DNA from: an uncultured Hungatella sp.
GTDB taxonomy: Bacteria > Bacillota > Clostridia > Lachnospirales > Lachnospiraceae
NCBI GenBank assembly: GCA_910577935.1
Contig: CAJTOT010000054.1
Span: 1-17,265 of the forward strand
Length of the DNA stretch: 17,265 bases
Direction: 5' to 3'
Shown: positions 7,072 to 14,722 of the stretch, one piece after another
Position numbering within the stretch: the first letter of the stretch is position 1
Layout of the letters: every line of letters starts with the position of its first letter
The notes under the pieces: generated by a model
What the model saw: only the letters and a program-made list of their open reading frames with translations
Database searches by the model: none
What the model was told of the DNA's origin: nothing
Program-made: the position numbers and the translations under genes

Positions 7072-7079
7072 TGGTATCG

Positions 7080-8357
7080 TCAGATTACAGGGAAGAAGAG
7101 GTTGGCGCTGATTACGACGCTTATTACGGCGATGATAATGAAGGGGGCCGTGAACTTTAAAGTCTGGGGGATCTTGTAGCCGCCGGCGGCGTAGGCGATT
7201 CCGCAGGCGGGGGAGCCGGAGGGGAACGCTATGGCCACGTTGGAGCAGAACACTACGATGAGCACGGCGCCTCTCGGGTCCCAGCCGGCTGCCAGGCAGG
7301 TGCTGGCCGCTATGGGCACCAGCACGTTCTTGGTGGCAGCGTTGGACATAAAGGTGGTCATGATGATAGTGACTATGGCGAACACGAACAGCACAAATAT
7401 CCCGCTGGGATTGCCTCCCAGAATTTTAAGGATCATATTTCCGATGACCTCTCCCGCCCCGGAGGCTCCCAGGGCATTGGCCATCACCAGCACGCCTGCC
7501 GCCATCCAGATGGCATCCTGTGTCAGAGCTCCCACGATCTCCTTGACGCTCATGGCTTTGGTGTAGGCGAGAACCAGCACACCCAGAGCCGGCACGGCGT
7601 ACATGAGAGGCCCTAACCGGGCGCTGAAGAACAGGGAGATCATAACCAGGGCAAACACCGTGTAGATTACCTTTTCATGGAAACCGGAGAGCTCTGCCTT
7701 CTCCTTCTTCTGCGCTTTCAGTTTCGAAGAGTCAAAGGCGTCGTTGGGCATCAGCTTGTAGGCGAACAGGCAGTACAGCGTCAGAATAGCGCAGGGCACA
7801 ACAGACATTTTGAACATATCCATCACGCCTAAAAGCTGGTTGCCGTCTGTCACCATCCCCTCGTAGAACACGTTGGTGCTGGCGTAGATGGTGGCTCCCA
7901 TACCCAGAGGAATCTTCTGACCCCAGATGCTGATCATGGCAAGGATGGGGATGGTCATCCTGGAGGGAGTGATATCGCCGCTGCTCCCCAGGGCCACCAG
8001 GAACATGAGCATCATGGTCATCTCCGCCGTGGTGGGAAGAAAGCAGGCGAACAGGATAATGACCGCGTAGATGGCTACCAGGAGCACCAGGCCGTTTTTC
8101 CCTTTCAGGGCTACCATCTTGTCCTGAATCCTGCCCAGCAGCGATGTCTTTCCGAACGCGGCGCTGAGGACAAACATTCCGGCAATCAGAACCGTGTTCT
8201 GGTTGCTGAGGCCGGAAAACGCCTCGGGCACCGTGTACACGCCTGTCACCACCAGGAGTACGCAGCAGGTCATGGCAGTCAGTCCAAAAGGCCACTTGTT
8301 CAGCACAAAACCAATGATCATAAAAGCCATGATAGCCAATACAATATAAAGCTCCAT
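7080..8357 (-). CDS. SLC13/CitMHS-type anion permease
   Basis: A 425-aa polytopic membrane protein with about 11 hydrophobic segments, resembling SLC13/DASS and CitMHS/ArsB-type (ion transporter superfamily) permeases that symport di- or tricarboxylates and other organic anions with sodium or protons. Supporting blocks are the N-terminal KWPFGLTAMTCCVLLV segment with NQNTVLIAGMFVLSAAF, the FLPTTAEMTMMLMFLVALG re-entrant-like region and the C-terminal TTFMSNAATKNVLVPIA with FPSGSPACGIAYAAGGYKI. The start at 8357 is chosen over the ATG five codons upstream because GGAGG (8366-8370) sits 8 nt before it. It is the first gene of the unit with the UxuA-like protein and esterase, so the likely cargo is a sugar acid or related carboxylate (inference). 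Confidence 0.8.
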   Translation of the reverse strand: MELYIVLAIMAFMIIGFVLNKWPFGLTAMTCCVLLVVTGVYTVPEAFSGLSNQNTVLIAGMFVLSAAFGKTSLLGRIQDKMVALKGKNGLVLLVAIYAVIILFACFLPTTAEMTMMLMFLVALGSSGDITPSRMTIPILAMISIWGQKIPLGMGATIYASTNVFYEGMVTDGNQLLGVMDMFKMSVVPCAILTLYCLFAYKLMPNDAFDSSKLKAQKKEKAELSGFHEKVIYTVFALVMISLFFSARLGPLMYAVPALGVLVLAYTKAMSVKEIVGALTQDAIWMAAGVLVMANALGASGAGEVIGNMILKILGGNPSGIFVLFVFAIVTIIMTTFMSNAATKNVLVPIAASTCLAAGWDPRGAVLIVVFCSNVAIAFPSGSPACGIAYAAGGYKIPQTLKFTAPFIIIAVISVVISANLFFPVI

Positions 8358-8419
8358 AACAATTTCCTCCATTATTCACATTTATCATGGTATTTTCCGA
8401 CTCTCTGGTGTGCACTCCT

Positions 8420-8509
8420 TTTGTCTGATTACACTTTACATGAATTTTCGGCAGGAAACAATTTGTAAAACCCACAAAAAATCACATATTTCTTTTGTAT
8501 AGTGACAAA
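8420..8509. promoter_or_regulatory. Three TTTGT-N6/7-ACA dyads in divergent promoter region
   Basis: Related dyads occur at 8420-8435 (TTTGT, 6 nt, ACAct; half-degenerate), 8462-8478 (TTTGT, 7 nt, ACAAA) and 8494-8509 (TTTGT, 6 nt, ACAAA). Their starts are 42 and 32 bp apart, close to whole helical turns. The last overlaps the -35 of the forward promoter. They are plausible operators for the PrpR-type regulator, but the region is AT-rich, so chance is possible. A further palindrome, ATATTA-TG-TAATAT, lies at 8515-8528. No sigma-54 -24/-12 pair is visible here. Confidence 0.4.
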
Positions 8510-8531
8510 TTTGCATATTATGTAATATAAT
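8502..8531 (+). promoter_or_regulatory. Candidate promoter for PrpR-type regulator
   Basis: GTGACA (8502-8507), an 18-nt spacer and a perfect TATAAT (8526-8531), leaving a leader of about 100 nt before the ATG at 8639. The ATATTA-TG-TAATAT palindrome overlaps the -10, which would suit repression or autoregulation. Confidence 0.55.
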
Positions 8532-8638
8532 TGAAATAATTATAAAATTTATTCCATTCTAATGAAAGATTTTTCACGTACAAGAGGCGGCTTGAAATAT
8601 TCGCTTGAAATGTTCCCCGCCGCCGGAAAGGATTGACC

Positions 8639-10585
8639 ATGGCAAAAATAGCAATGCTTCTCCCTCACCCCGACATGCTGGAGGCGGCTGTCCACGCCGC
8701 GAATCTGTATCACCTGGAGCTTTCCACCTTAGCGGTGGTCGAATACGGAGCAGCGGCCTCTTACGCGAAAGCGGCTGTCTCAAACGGGGCGGACATCATC
8801 GTTGCCCGCGGCGGCCAGGCCGTTCTCTTCGCCGAAACCGTGGATATCCCCGTGGTGGAGATCAAACTCACCACCTACGAGATCGGGCTTCTCATCGAAG
8901 AGGCGAAGCGGCTGTCTCCAAAGGACCATCCCTTTATCGCTCTGACAGGGCCTGACAATATGTTTGTAAATATTGACGCCTCCGTCTTTGAGCAGAGGTA
9001 CTCTGTCCGCTTCTCCTCCTATCTGTTTCACGGCTACCAGAGCATGACGGAGACAGCCCAGACAGCCATAGACGACGGCGCCGACGTTCTCATCGGAGGG
9101 CCTGATGTATTCCGCCACTGCCAGGATAGGCAGATTCCCTGTGTCAGGACATTTTCCGGCAGAGAGGGCATTATAGAAGCCTGCCGTGTGGCAAAATTCG
9201 TTGCCAGCGCCTTAGAGCAGGAAAAGTCCTACTCCGCCAGCCTGAACATGCTGCTAGACCACACCTACAGCGGCATCATCCAGGTGGACTCCCACGGCCT
9301 GGTCATCCGGGCCAACCAGTTTGTAGAGCATCTCTTATTCGCGGATTCCCAGACTATGGAGGGTCGGCCTGTGTGGGACTTGATTCCGGGCATCACCAGG
9401 AAAATGCTTGAAAATGTCTTCGGCAAAAGGAAGGAGCTGCTGTCCGTGACCATCCGCCACGGCCGCTCCGACTTCATCGTCAGCATCTCCCCCATACTGG
9501 TGGACGAATCTGTGTCAGGCGCCATCATCAGTTTCCACGAGGGGATATACAGAAAGCCCCAGGAAGAGCAGAGGCAGAAAGAGCTGATCCGCCAGGGACA
9601 CACAGCGCGCCACACATTCCAGACCATGATCACAAGAAGCCCCCAGATGCAGCAGCTGTGCGCCCGCGCCAGGCACTATGGTTCTTTTCACTTTCCCGTT
9701 CTCCTTCTCGGCCCCAGCGGGACGGAAAAGCAGATTCTGGCAGAGTGCATTCACAACAGCGGCCCCTATAAGGATCTGCCCTTCATCCGCTTTAACTGCA
9801 ACGCCTTCTCCCCCGAGGAAGCCGGCCGTCTTCTCTTTCAGCCGCCTTCCGGAGCCGAAGATGCAGAAAGCCACGCTCCCGGCCTCCTATACGGAGGTCC
9901 CTGCACTCTGTATCTCCACGAGATATCCGCCTTGTCCCGCCACACCCAGTATCAGCTGTTAAGTTATATCCAGAACATACCTGCATCCGTGGGATCCCCC
10001 GGAACACTTCATTCCAGACACCAGGTACAGATTATCCTGTCAAGCCGCCATGATCTCCTGGAACTGGCCGGCCGGGGACTCTTCCGCCAGGATCTCTACT
10101 ATGCGGTCTCCACCGCGGTCCTGAAACTGCCTCCCCTGAGGGAACGGCGGGAAGATATTATGGGCTGGATTGACTATCAGCTGAAAGGACTTCAGGAAAA
10201 TTACGGCCGGTATATCCGGCTGACAAAAGACGCCCAGAAGTTCCTTGAGTCCTACGACTGGCCGGGAAATCTTCTGGAGCTGAGGACTTTGTGCAACCGT
10301 ATCATGGTCAACTGCCGCCAGTACTATGTGGACGCCTCCCAGATCGAGCAGCAGCTGGACAAGCCCGCCGCCCCCATCTCCGCCTCCTCCATGACAACCT
10401 CCTCCTCCATGATGACCTCCTCCCCCTCCGGCGCGCCGTCGGACGCCAGGAAGGCGGCAGTCCAGCAAGCCCTGAAGAGCCACAGCGGAAACCGGGAACA
10501 GGCGGCGGCCCGGCTGGGCATCAGCACCACCACCCTCTGGCGGTGGATGAAGAAATACCGGATTCCCAAGGATTTCGGAAAATAA
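8639..10585 (+). CDS. PrpR_N/PAS/AAA+/Fis regulator with degenerate sigma-54 activator domain
   Basis: A 648-aa cytoplasmic regulator. Residues about 5-180 form a PrpR_N-type sensor domain (IVARGGQAV, the VEIKLTTYEI region, LIGGPDVF), as in propionate-responsive and related regulators that bind small carboxylates. A PAS domain follows at about 200-310, an AAA+ domain at about 335-560, and a Fis-type HTH at the end (AVQQALKSHSGNREQAAARLGISTTTLWRWMKKY). The AAA+ core is degenerate. Walker A reads GPSGTEKQ, Walker B is LYLHEI with H for the first acidic residue, and the GAFTGA loop that contacts sigma-54 is absent. The linker before the HTH is Ser/Thr/Met-rich. It probably works with sigma-A. 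The ATG at 8639 has AAAGGA 6 nt upstream; TTG at 8633 is a weaker alternative. It is divergent from the permease unit and 115 bp upstream of dctP, so either could be its target. Confidence 0.85.
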   Translation: MAKIAMLLPHPDMLEAAVHAANLYHLELSTLAVVEYGAAASYAKAAVSNGADIIVARGGQAVLFAETVDIPVVEIKLTTYEIGLLIEEAKRLSPKDHPFIALTGPDNMFVNIDASVFEQRYSVRFSSYLFHGYQSMTETAQTAIDDGADVLIGGPDVFRHCQDRQIPCVRTFSGREGIIEACRVAKFVASALEQEKSYSASLNMLLDHTYSGIIQVDSHGLVIRANQFVEHLLFADSQTMEGRPVWDLIPGITRKMLENVFGKRKELLSVTIRHGRSDFIVSISPILVDESVSGAIISFHEGIYRKPQEEQRQKELIRQGHTARHTFQTMITRSPQMQQLCARARHYGSFHFPVLLLGPSGTEKQILAECIHNSGPYKDLPFIRFNCNAFSPEEAGRLLFQPPSGAEDAESHAPGLLYGGPCTLYLHEISALSRHTQYQLLSYIQNIPASVGSPGTLHSRHQVQIILSSRHDLLELAGRGLFRQDLYYAVSTAVLKLPPLRERREDIMGWIDYQLKGLQENYGRYIRLTKDAQKFLESYDWPGNLLELRTLCNRIMVNCRQYYVDASQIEQQLDKPAAPISASSMTTSSSMMTSSPSGAPSDARKAAVQQALKSHSGNREQAAARLGISTTTLWRWMKKYRIPKDFGK

Positions 10586-10700
10586 TTCTCCCCTGGCCCA
10601 GCCGGGAACATTTCAGCAAAAACCTCCAACTTTCAGTACAATATAGTTTGAATTTTTTCTATATACGTCAATCGAGAGCAAGCAAAGGAGAAAGGTATAA

Positions 10701-11720
10701 ATGAAAAGTTGGAAAAAAACGCTTGGAATTGTTGTCAGCCTGGCCGCTGTCCTGGTCATAGCCGCCACCTTCTTCTCTGTGGCGGGGACTTCCTCGGGAA
10801 ATACCGTAGAGATACGGCTGGCCCACAATCAGGCGGCAGGTTCCGAGATCGCAGACTCCATCGCGAAGATCTCCGAATTTGCCGCGGAGGACCCGAGTCA
10901 GGGGCTGAAGGTCTCCATCTACGCCAGCGGGGTTCTGGGGACTGAGAAAGAAGCGATTGAGATGGTAAAGGCGGGGGTTCTGGATATGGCAAAGGTCAGC
11001 TCCAACACCTTGGGACAGTTTAAAGATGAGTACTCCATCTTTGCCGTGCCCTACTTATTTCAGAGCCAGGAGCATTACTACGAAGCCTGCGAAAACAGCG
11101 AGAAGGTAAAGGAGCTGTTCTTGTCCACGGCGGAGGACGGATACATCGCCATCGGCTACTATGCCAACGGCTCCCGGAATTTTTACCTGAAAGACGACAT
11201 TCCCTGTACGGACCCGTCGGTATTGAAGGGCAAGAAAATCCGTTCCATGCCCAGCTCCACCTCCATGGACATGATCGAGCTCATGGGCGGCTCGCCGGTT
11301 CCCATGTCCGCCGGCGAGACCTACAGCGCTCTGCAGCAGGGAATCGTGGACGGGGCCGAGAACACAGAGCTGGTACTGACCGTGGACGGGCACCAGGACC
11401 TGGTAAAGGCATACACCTACACAGAACATCAGTATTCTCCTGACATTTACATCATCAGCACCAAGACCTGGAACAAGCTGACAGACAGCCAGAAGGAGCT
11501 TTTAGTCTCCTCCATCCAGAAGGCCAACGAAAACTTTAAGAGCCTTTACAACAACATGATGCTGGATGCCACGCAGGAGGCGGAAACCCACGGCGTAACC
11601 ATTTACCGGGACATCGACAAGACAGCCTTTATCGAAGCGGTGCAGCCGGTTCACGAGAACTACTGGTCAAAACAAGCAAATACACGGAGGAGCTGCTGCG
11701 CTATCTGCTCATCTGGATGA
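10701..11720 (+). CDS. TRAP transporter substrate-binding protein (DctP), C-terminus lost
   Basis: A DctP-family extracytoplasmic solute receptor. The N-terminus is a signal/anchor (MKSWKK then hydrophobic 8-29) with no lipobox Cys. The mature domain shows EIRLAHNQ, R159 in GSRNFY, R181 in KGKKIRSMP (the position that holds the substrate carboxylate in the family), GGSPVPMSAGETYSALQQGIVDGAEN and a Y-rich C-lobe. Homology runs to about residue 321 (PVHENY). The last 17 or so residues are Arg/Cys-rich and unlike the family, because the sequence switches out of frame into dctQ near 11664-11668. This implies a deletion of the true dctP end and the dctQ start. GAAAGG lies 5 nt before the ATG. Without intact DctQ/M it cannot serve a working TRAP system unless those exist elsewhere. 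Confidence 0.85.
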   Translation: MKSWKKTLGIVVSLAAVLVIAATFFSVAGTSSGNTVEIRLAHNQAAGSEIADSIAKISEFAAEDPSQGLKVSIYASGVLGTEKEAIEMVKAGVLDMAKVSSNTLGQFKDEYSIFAVPYLFQSQEHYYEACENSEKVKELFLSTAEDGYIAIGYYANGSRNFYLKDDIPCTDPSVLKGKKIRSMPSSTSMDMIELMGGSPVPMSAGETYSALQQGIVDGAENTELVLTVDGHQDLVKAYTYTEHQYSPDIYIISTKTWNKLTDSQKELLVSSIQKANENFKSLYNNMMLDATQEAETHGVTIYRDIDKTAFIEAVQPVHENYWSKQANTRRSCCAICSSG

Positions 11721-11929
11721 CCATGCTGGGAGTTCCCTGCGCCTACGGGAAGGACCGCCATCTGTCCATCAATCTGATCACACGGTCTTTCGGCAAAAGG
11801 GATGCCCTGGCCGCCAAGATCGGAATCGAGATTTTGATCCTGTTCCTCAGCGTGTTCGTCATGATCGCCGGCGGCTTTATGGTAACTGCCAACTCGGCCG
11901 GGCAGATATCTCCCGCCCTTCACATGCCG
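11666..11929 (+). pseudogene. dctQ remnant (TRAP small membrane subunit, middle part)
   Basis: About 88 residues of a DctQ-like protein remain, in a different frame from dctP. They include the diagnostic TEELLRYLLIWMTMLG stretch, the HLSINLI segment and one later hydrophobic helix (IGIEILILFLSVFVMIAGGFMV), ending near QISPALHMP. The first membrane helix and the final helix, which a normal DctQ of about 160-170 aa would have, are missing. An ATG at 11717 opens a frame that runs on to 12571 but is out of frame with dctM after 11930, so the product would be a nonsense chimera. Two deletions, one on each side, best explain it. Confidence 0.75.
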
Positions 11930-11930
11930 A

Positions 11931-12512
11931 TTTACTGCCACGGAAGCCTCCGGCGTGGCGGTCATCTACGCCTTTGTCCTGGCGGTGTTTATCTACCGCA
12001 GCATCAAGCCTTCCCAGATCATGGGAATCCTGACAGACACCGCGGTGATGACCACCATTGTCATGCTGATCATCGGAGCCTCCTCCGTCCTCAGCTTTGT
12101 ACTCAGCTTCACCGGACTGCCCCAGGCCATCAGCAGCCTGATGCTGGGCATCTCCGACAACAAGATCGTGATCCTGCTCATCATCAACCTGATCCTGCTC
12201 ATCGTGGGAACCTTTATGGACATGGCGCCGGCTCTCCTGATCTTTACGCCTATCTTCCTGCCCGTAGTAAAGAACCTGGGCATGGAGCCTATTCAGTTCG
12301 GCATCATGATGATCATGAACCTGGCCATCGGCACCATCACCCCGCCTGTGGGAAGCGTGCTGTTTGTGGGGTGCAGCGTGGCTCACCTTCCGGTAGAAGA
12401 TGTGATAAAACAGCTGCTGCCCTATTTTCTGGCCATTGTGGCAGGACTGCTGTTGGTAACCTTTGTCCCCGCCTTCTCCATGTGGCTTCCGGGAGTGCTG
12501 GGGCTTCTGTAG
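11931..12512 (+). pseudogene. dctM remnant (TRAP large permease subunit, C-terminal half)
   Basis: About 193 residues matching the C-terminal half of DctM: FTATEASGVAVIYA (the conserved T-x-TEA motif usually found near residue 235 of about 425), then GTFMDMAPALLIFTPIFLPV, GIMMIMNLAIGTITPPVGSVLFVGC and a last helix ending GVLGLL. About 230 N-terminal residues are missing and no start or ribosome site fits the break. A GTG at 11955 could nominally open it. The sequence after the junction has no further stops, so the deletion is probably recent, or it is an assembly artefact. The stop lies 10 bp from the converging AraC gene. Confidence 0.75.
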
Positions 12513-12522
12513 CGGCGCAGGC

Positions 12523-13431
12523 TCACTCAGGGCTTTTGATGGAAAACATGGGATTGGGCACGTTGGTGTAGGTGACAGTATTTAAGGTTTTCCGGTATTT
12601 CAGGGGAGAGAGGGTCATGTAGGTCTTGAACATGCGCTCAAAATATGTCAGGCTTTCATACCCCAGGGCATGGGCGATCTCGGAAATGCTCATGTCCGTC
12701 TCCTCCAGATACCTCTTGGCGCTGCGTATCCGGTGAATATTGGTGTACTCGCTGATGGTATAGCCTGTCACCTCTTTAAATATCCGGCAGATGTAGGATT
12801 TGCTCAGGAAAAAACGCTCCGACAGCTCGTCCAAGGAGACAGGCCGGCGGCAGTTCTCGGACAGGTAGTCTGCGATGCCATAGACCACCTTGTACCTGGG
12901 ATTGTCGCTGTCGGAGGGAATCGCCTGGTTCTGGCGCCGGACAAAGCCCATGAGCTTAAACAGCCACGCCAGAATGTCCAGGTCAATACCGGTCTTATAG
13001 TTGTGCCCGCGGGCAGTAAAGGCGTGGCGGAGCCCTCTGAACAGCCCCAAAATCAGCGCCTGCTGCTCCCGGTCCAGATGATAGATGCCGTAATGATCGT
13101 CAAAAAAGCGCATCAGCTGGAGAGAGGGGCAGAGCTCGTCGTAGGATCTCATCTTGTCCCTGGTGATGTAGAGAATGATCCGGTTGTGGCCGTCATTGGA
13201 GCCTGCCACGGATTTCGTCATATGAATCAGATTGGAATTCACCAGGATCAGATCTCCTGCCCTGGCCATATATTCCCGGTTGTTAAAGAAAAACACACGC
13301 TCTCCTTCTACAATATAGAAGATCTCGTACTGGGTATGAAAATGCTTCACCCGCATGTCGAATTTGCCGTAGCGCACCATCTGCTCTAAGGCGATTCCGT
13401 CGGTTTCACCGTAATAAGTAACTTTTTCCAT
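12523..13431 (-). CDS. AraC-family transcriptional regulator
   Basis: A 302-aa AraC/XylS-type regulator. The N-terminal cupin sensor domain (about 1-150) shows HFHTQYEIFYIVEG, FFFNNREYMARAGDLILVNSNLIH and an L/F-rich linker helix. The C-terminal double HTH (about 185-285) shows SLDELSERFFLSKSYICRIFKEVTGYTISEYTNIHRI and ISEIAHALGYESLTYFERMFKTYMTLSPLKYRK. Such proteins usually activate a neighbouring sugar-utilisation operon when an oligosaccharide or monosaccharide binds the cupin. AAGG lies 8 nt upstream of the ATG. It is divergent from the GH105 gene across 130 bp, so that gene pair is its likely target. Its 3' end converges on the dctM remnant. Confidence 0.92.
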   Translation of the reverse strand: MEKVTYYGETDGIALEQMVRYGKFDMRVKHFHTQYEIFYIVEGERVFFFNNREYMARAGDLILVNSNLIHMTKSVAGSNDGHNRIILYITRDKMRSYDELCPSLQLMRFFDDHYGIYHLDREQQALILGLFRGLRHAFTARGHNYKTGIDLDILAWLFKLMGFVRRQNQAIPSDSDNPRYKVVYGIADYLSENCRRPVSLDELSERFFLSKSYICRIFKEVTGYTISEYTNIHRIRSAKRYLEETDMSISEIAHALGYESLTYFERMFKTYMTLSPLKYRKTLNTVTYTNVPNPMFSIKSPE

Positions 13432-13506
13432 ATAAAGACCTTTTCTGGCGTACTTGCAACGTGTTTCAGACAGCTTACGGGGACTGCCCCTTCACAGTCA
13501 GATCCC

Positions 13507-13546
13507 TGTATGCTCAGTATACAATAACTACTGGTAAAAATCCAGT
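13507..13546. promoter_or_regulatory. Divergent AraC/GH105 control region with two dyads
   Basis: TGTAT-GCTCAGT-ATACA (13507-13523) is an inverted repeat that overlaps possible -10 hexamers on both strands: TACAAT forward (13520-13525) and TATACT reverse (13516-13521). ACTGG-N7-CCAGT (13530-13546) follows 6 bp on. Neither strand has a convincing -35, as expected for an activator-dependent promoter. These are the best operator candidates for the adjacent AraC protein. Confidence 0.4.
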
Positions 13547-13561
13547 TTTCGGAGGGTAACG

Positions 13562-14683
13562 ATGAAAGATATTGATCAAAAAGAGTTGGATTCAAAATTA
13601 GAGCTGGTTATCGACAAACTGATGAATTTAGGCGGGCCGGAGGATGAGCAGGAGCTGGCCGAGGGCGGCGAAAAAATCGGTTTCTTCAAGAGGGATTTCG
13701 GCATCCACGAGTGGGACTGGCCCCAGGGGGTGGGGCTGTACGGCCTATTAAAAATCATGAAGATCAAAAACCGGGACGACTACAAGGATTTCCTGTACCG
13801 ATGGTTCAAAGACAACATAAGCGCCGGCCTCCCTTCTAAAAATATCAACACCACCACGCCGCTTCTGACCCTGGCAGAACTCAACGAGTACTACCGCGAC
13901 GAACAGTTTGAAGACCTGTGCCTGAAATGGGCGGACTGGCTCATGTACTGTCTGCCCCGCACAAGAGAGGGAGGTTTCCAGCATGTGACCAGCGCCAACG
14001 GAGACCGCCAGGGCGTGCGGCTCAACGAAAATGAGATGTGGATCGACACCCTGTTCATGACTGTACTGTTCTTAAACCGCATGGGCCAGAAGTACAAACG
14101 CCGGGAATGGATCGACGAGTCTATCCATCAGGTGCTGATGCACATCAAGTACCTGTACGACAAGCAGAGCGGACTGTTCTATCACGGCTGGACCTTTAAC
14201 GAGCGCAGCAATTTCGGCGGCATCTTCTGGTGCCGGGGCAACAGCTGGTTTACCCTGGGGATTCTGGACTACATCGATATGTTCCAGGGAACCTTAAACG
14301 CAGGAGTGAAGGCATTTATCATCGATACCTACAAATCCCAGGTGTCAAAGCTCAAGCAGCTTCAGGACCAGGAAAGCGGCCTGTGGCACACGGTTCTCAC
14401 TGACAGCACCAGCTACCTGGAGACCTCCGGCACAGCCGCCGTCACTGCCGGAATCTTAAAGGGCATCCGGTACGGAATCCTTGACGATTCCTATCTCCCC
14501 TGCGCCGCCAAAGGCATACGGGGAATTTTGGACAACATTGACACAGACGGCACGGTCCTCAACGTGTCCGGCGGCACGGGGATGGGATACAACGCGGAGC
14601 ATTACAAGAATATCCTCATCGCCCCCATGGCCTACGGGCAGTCCCTGACCATACTGGCGCTGGCAGAGGCCCTGGCTCTCTAG
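13562..14683 (+). CDS. GH105-type unsaturated rhamnogalacturonyl hydrolase
   Basis: A 373-aa (alpha/alpha)6-barrel protein of the YteR/YesR (GH105, related to GH88) family. These enzymes remove the 4,5-unsaturated galacturonate (or glucuronate) left at the non-reducing end of oligosaccharides by polysaccharide lyases, through hydration of the double bond. Matching blocks are EWDWPQGVGLYGLLK (50-64), MWIDTLFM with the likely catalytic D162, HGWTFNERSN, FWCRGNSWF and a C-terminal glycine-rich GGTGMGYNAEHYKN. There is no signal peptide, so the substrate must be imported first. GGAGG lies just upstream of the ATG. The TIM-barrel gene follows after 39 nt on the same strand, and an AraC regulator is divergent. 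Length is typical of the family. Confidence 0.88.
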   Translation: MKDIDQKELDSKLELVIDKLMNLGGPEDEQELAEGGEKIGFFKRDFGIHEWDWPQGVGLYGLLKIMKIKNRDDYKDFLYRWFKDNISAGLPSKNINTTTPLLTLAELNEYYRDEQFEDLCLKWADWLMYCLPRTREGGFQHVTSANGDRQGVRLNENEMWIDTLFMTVLFLNRMGQKYKRREWIDESIHQVLMHIKYLYDKQSGLFYHGWTFNERSNFGGIFWCRGNSWFTLGILDYIDMFQGTLNAGVKAFIIDTYKSQVSKLKQLQDQESGLWHTVLTDSTSYLETSGTAAVTAGILKGIRYGILDDSYLPCAAKGIRGILDNIDTDGTVLNVSGGTGMGYNAEHYKNILIAPMAYGQSLTILALAEALAL

Positions 14684-14722
14684 CCTCCGACCCGGCTGTC
14701 GCACAACACGGAGGTATATGTG

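Noticed and set aside
6842..7079. CRISPR array
   Set aside because: There are only two copies of a palindromic repeat with a 100-bp gap containing other hairpins, and no cas genes.
10586..10700. Sigma-54 promoter upstream of dctP
   Set aside because: No GG-N10-GC type -24/-12 pair could be found in this 115-bp gap; a convincing sigma-A promoter was not found either.
11655..11940. Programmed frameshifting or a natural DctPQM fusion
   Set aside because: No slippery heptamer or pause structure is seen, and whole conserved segments (first DctQ helix, N-terminal half of DctM) are missing rather than shifted.
11717..12571. 284-codon open frame that could be called one TRAP protein
   Set aside because: Only the first 70 or so residues are DctQ-like. 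After 11930 the frame is out of register with the clear DctM sequence, so it is a chimera across a deletion.
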